Below are positions 24,255 through 32,111 of a DNA stretch of 52,751 bases, piece after piece. Below the pieces are notes generated by a model. That model was given only the letters and a program-made list of their open reading frames with translations. It was not told the DNA's origin and searched no databases. This stretch comes from Clostridia bacterium (GTDB lineage Bacteria > Bacillota > Clostridia > Oscillospirales > CAG-272). The stretch is from positions 1 to 52,751 of the forward strand of contig JAFVTS010000018.1 in assembly GCA_017503105.1 (NCBI GenBank). The letters run 5' to 3'. How positions within the stretch are numbered: position 1 is the stretch's first letter; each line of letters starts with the position of its first letter. The position numbers and the translations under genes are program-made.

Positions 24255-24536
24255 ATGTACTACGTTTACATACTCACTAACAAAACCGATACGGTAATGT
24301 ATATCGGTGTGACCAACGATTTGCGTAGACGATTATACGAACACAAAAATGAGCAAATCGAAGGATTTACAAAAAAATATCACGTTCACAAGCTTGTTTA
24401 CTTTGAGGAGTATTCTGAAATTAACGACGCAATATTACGAGAAAAGCAACTAAAGCGTTGGGTACGCTCCAAAAAGAATTGGCTTGTGGAAACAAAAAAT
24501 CCCAATTGGGATGATTGGAGCGAAGGATTTATTTAG
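24255..24536 (+). CDS. small GIY-YIG nuclease-family protein
   Basis: 93 residues forming a single GIY-YIG domain: YYVYILTN, then MYIGVTNDLRRRLYEHK with the catalytic arginine, and ILREKQLKRW near the end with the metal-binding glutamate. It resembles the stand-alone YhbQ/UPF0213-like group, whose biological role is largely unknown. There is no DNA-targeting domain. AAGGAG precedes the ATG. It follows the palindromic repeat cluster directly, which makes a link between nuclease and repeats worth testing. Confidence 0.9.
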   Translation: MYYVYILTNKTDTVMYIGVTNDLRRRLYEHKNEQIEGFTKKYHVHKLVYFEEYSEINDAILREKQLKRWVRSKKNWLVETKNPNWDDWSEGFI

Positions 24537-24602
24537 CCGAAAATATACCTTAATATACGCAATAAACTAAAATAAATTTATATATACACGGAGGTATCAA
24601 AC

Positions 24603-25898
24603 ATGAACTTCAAACTCAACACAGCCAAAACCATTGGAAAGATGAAACCTATGCATGGCGTTGGTCAGGGCCCTTTTTCAGGCGTGGATTTTCACCTTTT
24701 CAAGCACTTAAAGGATGCAGGAATCCCCTTCTCACGTCTTCACGATGTGGGCGGCGCATACGGTGTGAACCGCTATGTCGATATTCCTAACATTTTCCGT
24801 GATTTTGACAAGGATGCAACAGATCCTGCAAACTACGACTTCGTTTTTACCGACCTACTGATCGCGGCGCTTGTCGAAAACGGCGTTGAGCCCTTCTTCC
24901 GCCTTGGTGTTACGATCGAAAACTATGCGAAGATCAAGGCCTATAACATTTATCCCCCTGCAGACAATCACAAGTGGGCTGTTATCTGCGAGCACATCAT
25001 CCGCCACTACACGGAAGGCTGGGCTAACGGATTCCACTACAACATCCGATATTGGGAGATATGGAACGAGCCCGACAACTACGAGGATATGTACGAAAAC
25101 CAGATGTGGCGAGGCACGAAGGAGCAGTACTACGAGCTTTACAACGTTGCCTCCAAGCACCTGAAAAAATGCTTCCCTCACCTCATGATAGGCGGTTATG
25201 GAAGTTGCGGATTCTACGCAATAGCAGACTCCTTCATGTCCTCTGCCAAGTCCTCGCCTCGCATGGAATACTTCATTGAGTTTCTCGACGGCTTCTTTGA
25301 CTATATCAAGAAGAACAACTGTCCGCTTGATTTCTTCTCCTGGCATAGCTACGATGGTATCAAAAACAATCAGCAATATGCTGCTTATGCACGCCGTCGC
25401 TTAGACGAAGCCGGGTATACCGAAACTCAGACCTTCTGCGATGAGTGGAACACAGAGGTCAAAATCGGCAGAACACCTCACCACGCGGCTCTTTGCGCAG
25501 GCATGCTTGCAGCATTACAGAATATGCCACTTGATGGTGCGATGTTCTATGATGCGCGCCTGCATATCACCACCTATGCAGGTCTTTTTGAGCCCTTCAA
25601 AGGAGATCCAACTCACGCATACCACGCCTTCAAGGAATACAACGAGCTTTACCGCCTTGGCACCCAGTGCGAAATCATCTATGATGAGGATCCCGTCTAT
25701 GCCGTTGCGGCAACGAACGAGAATCGCGCGGCAATGCTAATCGCGAACACCTCAAAGGAGGCAGTTCCTGTTTCCTTTGATATTCCGGGCACGGTTACAA
25801 AATGTCTGATTACCTCCGAGGATGGCATCGAGAAAGAAGTATCGCTCCCCGAATTTTTGCCGATGAGCAGTTTCCTGTTTGTCGAGATCGCTCTGTAA
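24603..25898 (+). CDS. GH39-type glycoside hydrolase, second paralog
   Basis: 431 residues, no signal peptide. The acid/base glutamate is E156 in EIWNEPD and the likely nucleophile E281 in CDEWNTE. The TIM barrel is at about 1-345, followed by a beta domain. It is clearly homologous along its length to the protein at 4142-5545, but this copy sits inside the rlmD-end island while the other is next to housekeeping genes. Probably an exo-acting enzyme on imported xylo- or uronic-acid-containing oligosaccharides; the substrate is not readable from sequence. ACGGAGG precedes the ATG. Confidence 0.85.
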   Translation: MNFKLNTAKTIGKMKPMHGVGQGPFSGVDFHLFKHLKDAGIPFSRLHDVGGAYGVNRYVDIPNIFRDFDKDATDPANYDFVFTDLLIAALVENGVEPFFRLGVTIENYAKIKAYNIYPPADNHKWAVICEHIIRHYTEGWANGFHYNIRYWEIWNEPDNYEDMYENQMWRGTKEQYYELYNVASKHLKKCFPHLMIGGYGSCGFYAIADSFMSSAKSSPRMEYFIEFLDGFFDYIKKNNCPLDFFSWHSYDGIKNNQQYAAYARRRLDEAGYTETQTFCDEWNTEVKIGRTPHHAALCAGMLAALQNMPLDGAMFYDARLHITTYAGLFEPFKGDPTHAYHAFKEYNELYRLGTQCEIIYDEDPVYAVAATNENRAAMLIANTSKEAVPVSFDIPGTVTKCLITSEDGIEKEVSLPEFLPMSSFLFVEIAL

Positions 25899-26005
25899 AT
25901 ACCGCAAACAGCTCGCCGTCCCCTGCCCCTCTGCTTTGGCGGACAATCGGAGGCTTCAAGACTTACAAAATCGACCACGATCTACACATCCATACGCATC
26001 TTTCG

Positions 26006-26045
26006 CTTTGCTCTGCCGATTCCGAACAATATCGGCAGAGCAAAG
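26006..26045. terminator. 15-base-pair hairpin after the island GH39 gene
   Basis: CTTTGCTCTGCCGAT (26006-26020) pairs perfectly with ATCGGCAGAGCAAAG (26031-26045). No good T-run follows, so it may be a transcript-end stabiliser or repeat element instead of a classical terminator. The gap 25899-26136 otherwise holds only the shared leader. Confidence 0.6.
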
Positions 26046-26057
26046 GAAAACGGTTAA

Positions 26058-26128
26058 GGACAAATGTTACTTTTGAGCAATGCTCGAAAATACAATTTAC
26101 AGCAGTTTGGTATAACATATCGAGGTGA
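26058..26128 (+). repeat. shared leader repeat, copy 2
   Basis: Closely matches 22954-23026. It has TTTTGAGCAATGCTCGAAA, TTTACAGCAGTTTGG, TATAAC in an extended -10 context, and GAGGTGA as the ribosome site for the gene at 26137. Confidence 0.7.
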
Positions 26129-26136
26129 GTAAGGCA

Positions 26137-26730
26137 ATGAATGACAACGAAAAACTGTATAAAGTATATCATCGAAATTACAAAAGTATCAAAGAATTAT
26201 ACGATGATTTAAGCGATGCTGTTATAAATATTGGTTTCGAAAACAATAAAATCATTATTCATTACAATTCCGATACACTTGAGATTGAGCCAAGCCGATG
26301 GGGGTACTATACATATCTAAATGGAAAAAGAGAAGCAGGCGAGTGGGAAGATCAAGATATATATTTTTATGCTTTGGAGTTTGTTCATGAACAGCAAAAA
26401 GGGTTAACCGAGTTTGAAATAAATGATACAAGCATTGTTCGCATCACTAATGAAGGTATTACTTATTTCGACGAATTAGGTAGAAATCATTTCATTAGTT
26501 ACGAGAATTGCGCAATGAATGGTCCAACTGCATCTTGCGTAGCCAAACGAGATATTACAAAATGGTATTTTAAATTTTATTCATCAAGCGTTTCGATTAA
26601 GTTTGTGTTCAGAAGTCTTTTCGCTTTCAAAAGAGGAACGCGATTCTTAACCGGTGGAAGGGCAAGGCGATTCAGAACTTTACAAAAATTGATTGCAGAT
26701 AGTGGATATACTACTTACGATTTGTCGTGA
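26137..26730 (+). CDS. hypothetical protein in the rlmD-end island
   Basis: 197 residues, A/T-rich codon use unlike the flanking housekeeping genes. No family recognised. The N-terminal part is acidic and mixed alpha/beta; a stretch near 150-165 (FYSSSVSIKFVFRSLFAF) is hydrophobic but broken by charges. No signal peptide. ATG 26137 is preferred over GTG 26125 because GAGGTGA is better placed. It is the only gene directly behind leader copy 2, so it is probably the expressed cargo of that unit. Confidence 0.65.
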   Translation: MNDNEKLYKVYHRNYKSIKELYDDLSDAVINIGFENNKIIIHYNSDTLEIEPSRWGYYTYLNGKREAGEWEDQDIYFYALEFVHEQQKGLTEFEINDTSIVRITNEGITYFDELGRNHFISYENCAMNGPTASCVAKRDITKWYFKFYSSSVSIKFVFRSLFAFKRGTRFLTGGRARRFRTLQKLIADSGYTTYDLS

Positions 26731-26804
26731 TTTGAGGACTTTTTGTACTTACAACCCCTATTTTTGACCGATTTTATACCTTTGGTACTCTTGACCCACA
26801 CCTT

Positions 26805-26819
26805 GAGTGTCGTTTGTCT
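26805..26819 (+). other. attachment-like direct repeat 2 (imperfect)
   Basis: Core GAGTGTCGTTTGTCT identical to repeats 1 and 3. The surrounding codons can be read as HTLSVVCLSREK, a homologue of the rlmD C-terminus HVESVVCLTRN, so this looks like a displaced 3' end of another rlmD allele. Confidence 0.65.
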
Positions 26820-26914
26820 AAGTAGGGAAAAGACCGACGATTATATTCGCATATCTAATTTGCAAACAAAGGCGAACTTACCGACAAATTTAAATATATG
26901 GAAGGAATAAATCA

Positions 26915-27256
26915 ATGAACAAAAAGTCAGATGTGTTATTGTATGTGGGAATTCCGTTAATTGTTGAAATTTGTCTTGGGTTTGGTTTTGTTATTGCTGG
27001 TGCTTTAGAAATTCCAACCAATCGCGGTATTGTGTACACAACTCTTTTATCCATTTCTATATTTGGTTCCTTATTAGTTCCCGTCCCGTGCAGTATATCT
27101 TCAATATTAGGAATTAAAAAGGCTGTCAAATTACGAAAACACGACGAAAAAAATACAGGATTACCGATTCTGATTGGCACAGTAAATATCGTTGTTTCAT
27201 TAGTTGTTTTTGCGTTTTGGTTATATGTTATTTTCGTTGTCGGACCCAGTGCTTAG
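26915..27256 (+). CDS. small hypothetical membrane protein in the rlmD-end island
   Basis: 113 residues with three predicted membrane segments (about 8-30, 42-64 and 84-110) and a short basic loop KKAVKLRKHDEK. No family recognised. AAGGAAT precedes the ATG. It is the only gene between attachment-like repeats 2 and 3, making a unit of about 0.5 kb. Confidence 0.65.
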   Translation: MNKKSDVLLYVGIPLIVEICLGFGFVIAGALEIPTNRGIVYTTLLSISIFGSLLVPVPCSISSILGIKKAVKLRKHDEKNTGLPILIGTVNIVVSLVVFAFWLYVIFVVGPSA

Positions 27257-27336
27257 ATTCTTATCATGTCATTTTAAAACAAAAAGCAGGGTGCAAATTC
27301 AATATATCAATCACATTGGTAGACTCCTTACCTTAA

Positions 27337-27357
27337 GAGAGTGTCGTTTGTCTGACG
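27337..27357 (+). other. attachment-like direct repeat 3 (perfect copy of repeat 1)
   Basis: Twenty-one of 21 bases identical to 22795-22815. Outside the repeat the flanks differ, and there is no gene reading through it. It marks the distal end of the island. Confidence 0.75.
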
Positions 27358-27378
27358 CGACGGCTCGACAACTAAGTT

Positions 27379-27430
27379 TGACATCTCCAAGCCTTCCCTT
27401 GTCAGGGAAGGGGGACCGCTTGCGGTTGAT
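27379..27430. repeat. part of a dispersed palindromic element
   Basis: CCTTCCC and GGGAAGG pair around TTGTCA, followed by GGGGACCGCTTGCGG and GATGAGTAG. I recall closely similar AAGCCTTCCC elements as intergenic repeats in gut Clostridia; only one half seems present. Confidence 0.55.
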
Positions 27431-27480
27431 GAGTAGTCTGTACGTGCATTCGCAGTTTATACGTATAAGAGGTAATAAAT

Positions 27481-28509
27481 GTGAAAAATACGGAGAAATG
27501 CGTCGGGGAGCTTTTTGCTTCTGAGACGGTCGGAAATATAATAATCAGAGTCGGACGCAGTGACGACGTTCTTTTTGAGCTTTTCCGCTCACGCGAGGCG
27601 AGGACCTTAACGAGCAGGACGCTTTTCGATATGGCGTCGGTGACTAAAATAGTAGTTACTACTTCCCTCTCACTTATCGCCATGCAAGAAGGTAAAATAT
27701 CTCCTTCGGACAAGGTGAGCCGATTTTTCAGCGTTCCCGATGATAAAAATGAGCTGAGCGTTTGGCATCTTCTGACTCACACTATGGGTATTGGACACAA
27801 ATCGATGCTAAAAGGCGGCGAGTATTCAAAAATCCAAGATTACATTTTGAGTATTCCGTCCGATATTCCGATAGGGTCAAACGTCTTGTACAGTTGTCCC
27901 GGGTTTATCCTGCTTGGAAGAATACTTGAAGAGGTATTCGGAAAGAGGCTTGACGAGGCATTTTACGAGCGTGTTTCGGCACCGCTCGGTATGGAAGCGA
28001 GCGTATTTTTACCCGACAGGACGAAGGACATAGTTAACGCGAACATTGGGGCGAACGAGTGCGGACTAGTCAACGATTACAACTGCCGTTTTCTCGGCGG
28101 CGTTGCGGGAAACGCGGGGCTGTTTTCGAACGTCGATGACTTAACAAAATACGTAAAAGCTCTTCTTGGGCGTCCCTCTCCACTATTCTCCGAAGATATA
28201 CTAAGCCTCGCTTGGCAAAATCACACGCCGAATATGGATGACTCCCGCGGTCTTGGGTTCCTCGTTGTCGATGAGCGTTACGCACAAACAGGCAAACTTT
28301 TCCCCTATGGGAGCATAGGGCACTGCGGTCATACGGGCACGTCCGTGTTTCTTGACCCGAAAAGCAAATTTTACACTATCATTCTCTCGGATGCGACGGC
28401 AAGCACCGTCCAAAAATACGGAAAAGAAAATTACGATGAAGTCAAGCGTATGCGCCACGACTTACACGAAGCCATAAAGAAAGATCTCGTGGAGGAAGCC
28501 GGCAAATGA
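27481..28509 (+). CDS. serine hydrolase, class-C beta-lactamase/DD-peptidase fold
   Basis: 342 residues. Catalytic SxxK is S53-V-T-K56; the second motif is Y137-S-C instead of the usual YxN; the third is HTG in GHCGHTGTS. No signal peptide, unlike true beta-lactamases and carboxypeptidases, so a cytoplasmic esterase or amidase is more likely. It starts at GTG behind AGAGGT and overlaps the next gene by ATGA, so three genes (hydrolase, kinase, phosphatase) form an operon. Annotation as antibiotic resistance would not be supported. Confidence 0.85.
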   Translation: MKNTEKCVGELFASETVGNIIIRVGRSDDVLFELFRSREARTLTSRTLFDMASVTKIVVTTSLSLIAMQEGKISPSDKVSRFFSVPDDKNELSVWHLLTHTMGIGHKSMLKGGEYSKIQDYILSIPSDIPIGSNVLYSCPGFILLGRILEEVFGKRLDEAFYERVSAPLGMEASVFLPDRTKDIVNANIGANECGLVNDYNCRFLGGVAGNAGLFSNVDDLTKYVKALLGRPSPLFSEDILSLAWQNHTPNMDDSRGLGFLVVDERYAQTGKLFPYGSIGHCGHTGTSVFLDPKSKFYTIILSDATASTVQKYGKENYDEVKRMRHDLHEAIKKDLVEEAGK

Positions 28510-29297
28510 AAAGAACTTTGATAGAAAAGATCCCCTACCCTATGCCGTATGAGCTTGAAAAGCTCATCTCGGGTGCGGACGTTTACGACTCGTCCTGCTC
28601 CCCCGAGGCTCGGGTATATTTCATAGACAAGGACGGCGGATATTACTTGAAGAAGGGCACGCACTGCGCTCTTGAGACCGAAGCCGCCTTGACCGATTAT
28701 TTCCACAAGAAGGGACTTGCTCCCGAGGTGCTCTTCTACCGAATGTGCGACGGCGGCATTGATTGGCTGCTCACCTCCCGCGTCCCGGGCGAGGACTGCA
28801 CGCACGCCACGTACCTTTCAGAGCCCAAAAGACTTGCCGACACCGTCGGCACGCTCTTAAGAGAGCTTCACGAAACGGATTTTTCAGACTGTCCTTTGCC
28901 GTATCACACGGAGCTTTATCTCGTACGCGCAGAAAAGAATTATTTAAGCGGAAATTACGACAAATCCGCTTTCCCCGACTCGTTTGGATATAAGAGCGCG
29001 GAGGAAGCGTGGGGCGTCCTTTGCGAGGGAAAGCATCTTTTAAAAAACGAGGTGCTCCTGCACGGCGACTATTGCCTTCCAAACATCATTCTTGACTCCT
29101 GGCGTTTTTCGGGATTTATCGACCTTGGGAACGGGGGCTTTGGCGACAGGCACGTTGACCTTTTCTGGGGTGCGTGGACGCTCGGCTTCAATCTCGGAAC
29201 GGACAAATACCGTGAAAGATTCTTTGACGCTTACGGCAGAGATAAGATAGACGAAGAAAAGTTGAAGATCGTCGCGGCTGCGGAGGTCTTCGGATAA
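28506..29297 (+). CDS. APH(3')-like aminoglycoside phosphotransferase family kinase
   Basis: 263 residues, normal for APH(3'). The catalytic loop is HGDYCLPN with D188 and N193; the metal aspartate is D206 in FIDLGNGG; the ATP lysine is in YYLKKG. The end (YRERFFDAYGRDKIDEEKL) parallels APH(3')-III. These residues match the true enzymes closely in position, yet overall similarity looks moderate and the gene lies in a metabolic operon, so resistance is possible but unproven. It is translationally coupled to the upstream serine hydrolase. Confidence 0.85.
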   Translation: MKRTLIEKIPYPMPYELEKLISGADVYDSSCSPEARVYFIDKDGGYYLKKGTHCALETEAALTDYFHKKGLAPEVLFYRMCDGGIDWLLTSRVPGEDCTHATYLSEPKRLADTVGTLLRELHETDFSDCPLPYHTELYLVRAEKNYLSGNYDKSAFPDSFGYKSAEEAWGVLCEGKHLLKNEVLLHGDYCLPNIILDSWRFSGFIDLGNGGFGDRHVDLFWGAWTLGFNLGTDKYRERFFDAYGRDKIDEEKLKIVAAAEVFG

Positions 29298-29330
29298 ATC
29301 CCGGATTTACTTTTTGAAAGGAAAATGTAA

Positions 29331-30044
29331 ATGTTACTTTACATAATTCGCCACGGCGACCCCGATTACACGACGGATACTCTGACCGAAAGAGGCGTGA
29401 AGCAAGCAGAGGCTGTCGGAAAAAGAATATTCGACTCGGGAATAAACAGAATCTTTTCATCTCCTATGGGCAGGGCTAAAATGACAGCCGAGCCCGCTTG
29501 CAGGCTTCTCGGTCTTAACTGCGAGATAGAGGATTGGGCAAAAGAGATAGAGGGAGAGATAAAAACACCGTACCCCGACGGAGAGATAAAATCCATATCC
29601 CGCCTTCAGAACTCCGTTTTCAGAGAGGACGGCGGCGCGTTTCTCGATTACGCTCACGCATACGAGAGTCACGGGATCGCCGAGAGCCGTATGAAAGAAG
29701 CCGTCGGCTTCATCGAAGAAAACGGCAACCGCTTTTTGGAAAAGCTCGGGTATAAATACGAGGACGGCGTTTACCGCATTTTAAGAAGAAACGAAGAAAA
29801 GGTAGCCCTTTTCTGCCACGCCGCATTCGCAAGAGCGTGGATATCGGTGCTTCTTCGTATTCCGCTTAATCTTATGTGGGCGGGCTTCGGATACACTCAC
29901 ACGGGTGTGACCGTAATTGAATTCAAGAACTACGAAAACGGAATAACTGCACCAAAATGCCTCACCTATTCGGACACCTCGCACCTTTACGCTCACGGTC
30001 CTGATATGGGATACTGCACCGTTGCCGAAAAAATTGATATTTAA
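29331..30044 (+). CDS. histidine phosphatase family protein (phosphoglycerate-mutase fold)
   Basis: 237 residues. The phosphohistidine motif is IIRHGDPDYTTDTLTERG (about 5-22), with FSSPMGRAKMTAEPA as the second arginine block and FCHAAF carrying the second histidine. It dephosphorylates some small phosphate ester; the partner genes give no clear substrate. Third gene of the hydrolase-kinase-phosphatase group. AAAGGA precedes the ATG. Confidence 0.9.
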   Translation: MLLYIIRHGDPDYTTDTLTERGVKQAEAVGKRIFDSGINRIFSSPMGRAKMTAEPACRLLGLNCEIEDWAKEIEGEIKTPYPDGEIKSISRLQNSVFREDGGAFLDYAHAYESHGIAESRMKEAVGFIEENGNRFLEKLGYKYEDGVYRILRRNEEKVALFCHAAFARAWISVLLRIPLNLMWAGFGYTHTGVTVIEFKNYENGITAPKCLTYSDTSHLYAHGPDMGYCTVAEKIDI

Positions 30045-30142
30045 AAGCGGAAAAAATGATAAAAGCGTCCGACTTTCGGATAAATACTTCGGTGTTCTCG
30101 AGGTGTATAATAAATAAAAGTATCGTTTAAGGAATTTTGATA

Positions 30143-31837
30143 ATGAAAATATTCGATATGCACATTCACGGTAAAAATACGCCCCAAGATCCCGAGGCAC
30201 TCATTTCCGCTTGGAGAGAGGCAGGCGTTTTTGGCGGCTGCGTCTTCTCTGCGCCTCCTAAGGAACAGCAAATATCCTCGGGGTATCTCGGCGGCGGCTC
30301 GACCTACGAGGAAAGAATTGCCGAGGTGCGCAGCTGGACTCGGGGGTACGAGGACCGCATTTTCCCCGTTATGTGGATACACCCTTACGAGGAGAATATA
30401 ATCGAAAACGTGAGAAGAGCGGTAAAGGACGGCGTCGTTGCCTTCAAGATGTCTTGCACCAATTATTACATATACGAGGAGCGTCCTATGGCGGTGCTTC
30501 GCGAGATAGCGAAGCTCGGCGTGCCCGTAATTTTTCACACGGGTATACTTTGGGACGGAAAGGTGTCTTCCAATTACAACCGTCCGTTAAACTTTGAAGC
30601 ACTTCTTGACATTGAAGGCATAAGGTTTTCTATGGGTCACTGCTCTTGGCCTTGGATAGACGAGTGTATAGCACTTTACGGCAAATTCCTGAACGCTCTC
30701 ACGAAGGGAAAGCGCGTGGAGATGTTCTTCGACATCACCCCCGGTACACCCGAAATATACCGTCGCGAGCTCTTGACAAAGCTCTACACCGTCGGCTACA
30801 ATATGGGCGACAATATAATGTTCGGTACTGATTCAAGAGCTGACGCCTGGCGCCCCGAATGGGCGTCGAATTGGCTGAAAATAGACGGCGAGATACTTGA
30901 CGACCTCGGCATCAGCCTTGAATACCGCGAAAAGCTCTATTCAAAAAATCTTATGCGCTTTCTCGGCAAAGGCGGAGAGGGCGCCACGATAGAGGCACCC
31001 GTGCCCGACAACTCGCATATATGGACGGCAGTCAATCCCGAGGTCAAGACTATAATAGAAAAATGGTATAACAAGCTCGGTATTCCATCAATTTACAACG
31101 CGGAATTTAAGCGCGCGCTCGAAGAAATAAATATCTCCGACGCCATAAATATAGAAACGTACGACAAGACCTCGGAAAACGGCAAGAGAAACTTTCTTTC
31201 CTACCTCTTCCTTTGCGAGGGGCTTGAAGAAAAGTACAAGGCTAAGGGCATTCCCGAGAAGATCCTGCTCGACACACTCTCAGACATTCCCGTTTGGTGC
31301 GCGACCTGGAGCTACATCAAGGGCGGTCTTTACCTCGGTGAATTGAGTTGGCTTGCGCGCCACCTCGGAATGAAGCTCTTTAGACTCGGCAGACTTCAAT
31401 TCTGTATGGCAGATGCCGAGCACGATATTCCGAAATACGGCGTAATGTGCGGCGACCCTGTTATAGAAGTGCACATTCCCGAGGGGGAAAAGCTTGACCT
31501 TGCGGCTTGCGAAGAGTCCGTGAATGCGGCAAGAGAGTTCTTTAAAACCTATTTCCCCGAGTATGATTACAAATGCTTCACCTGCCATTCGTGGCTGCTT
31601 GACGACACGCTGAAAAATTATCTACCCGAAAACAGCGGTATCGTGCGCTTTGGCGATATGTTCGACAAGGTGGAAAACGAACAGTCCGATGCAATTCTTA
31701 AATATCTTTTCCGCTGGGACACGACCTCACTTACGCTCAAATACGCGACCCCTACGTCGTCCCTTGGAGAAAAGGTCAAGAAAGCGCATCTTGGTGGTGT
31801 TAAATTCTATGAAACGCTCGGCGTTATAGAGAGATGA
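30143..31837 (+). CDS. fusion of a TIM-barrel amidohydrolase and a NAT_N/GNAT_C-type acyltransferase
   Basis: 564 residues. Residues 1-285 are an amidohydrolase-2-like domain with metal ligands in DMHIHG, FHTGILWD, GHCSWPW and the aspartate of FGTDSRAD. Residues of about 300-560 match the two-part acyltransferase family: SDIPVWCATWSYIKGG, LSWLARHLGMKLFRLGRLQF, GDPVIEVHIPEG, FPEYDYKCFTCHSWLL and NSGIVRFGDMFD. I know these two parts as separate proteins, so one chain joining deacylation or lactonase chemistry to acyl transfer is unusual. Possibly it moves an acyl group from one sugar or amine to another; this is inference. ATG 30143 has AAGGA. It overlaps the next gene as ATGA. Confidence 0.8.
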   Translation: MKIFDMHIHGKNTPQDPEALISAWREAGVFGGCVFSAPPKEQQISSGYLGGGSTYEERIAEVRSWTRGYEDRIFPVMWIHPYEENIIENVRRAVKDGVVAFKMSCTNYYIYEERPMAVLREIAKLGVPVIFHTGILWDGKVSSNYNRPLNFEALLDIEGIRFSMGHCSWPWIDECIALYGKFLNALTKGKRVEMFFDITPGTPEIYRRELLTKLYTVGYNMGDNIMFGTDSRADAWRPEWASNWLKIDGEILDDLGISLEYREKLYSKNLMRFLGKGGEGATIEAPVPDNSHIWTAVNPEVKTIIEKWYNKLGIPSIYNAEFKRALEEINISDAINIETYDKTSENGKRNFLSYLFLCEGLEEKYKAKGIPEKILLDTLSDIPVWCATWSYIKGGLYLGELSWLARHLGMKLFRLGRLQFCMADAEHDIPKYGVMCGDPVIEVHIPEGEKLDLAACEESVNAAREFFKTYFPEYDYKCFTCHSWLLDDTLKNYLPENSGIVRFGDMFDKVENEQSDAILKYLFRWDTTSLTLKYATPTSSLGEKVKKAHLGGVKFYETLGVIER

Positions 31838-32094
31838 TTATGAAATATGATAAGAATGCGATTTTCGAAAGGGTCGGTAAGAGAAAAAAGAAATTTCTGA
31901 CGCTTTCAGCGCTTTTTCTCGCGGTGCTTTTCACCTGTTGTGCGATTATGATATTCACGGACGGAAACGGCTTGTTCTTTAGCGCGATGCTGATAGCCGC
32001 CGCCACCGTTTTTATCGCATTCAGGACGTTAAAAATAAACAAAAGCGCGGAAGACGCGTGCAGAGCCTGCGGACTTGAGATAGCGGACGAATAA
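31834..32094 (+). CDS. small two-helix membrane protein
   Basis: 86 residues with a basic N-terminus (RVGKRKKK), two membrane segments (about 23-43 and 49-68) and a cytoplasmic tail with CRACG. Not recognised. The start overlaps the stop of the fusion enzyme, so it is co-translated and likely functionally tied to the glycan operon, perhaps as a membrane anchor. Confidence 0.6.
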   Translation: MIMKYDKNAIFERVGKRKKKFLTLSALFLAVLFTCCAIMIFTDGNGLFFSAMLIAAATVFIAFRTLKINKSAEDACRACGLEIADE

Positions 32095-32111
32095 AAAGGA
32101 GATTCAAGAAT

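Noticed and set aside
28506-29297. A clinical aminoglycoside resistance gene
   Set aside because: The family is right, but the sequence and operon context suggest a housekeeping or unknown kinase; resistance is not shown.
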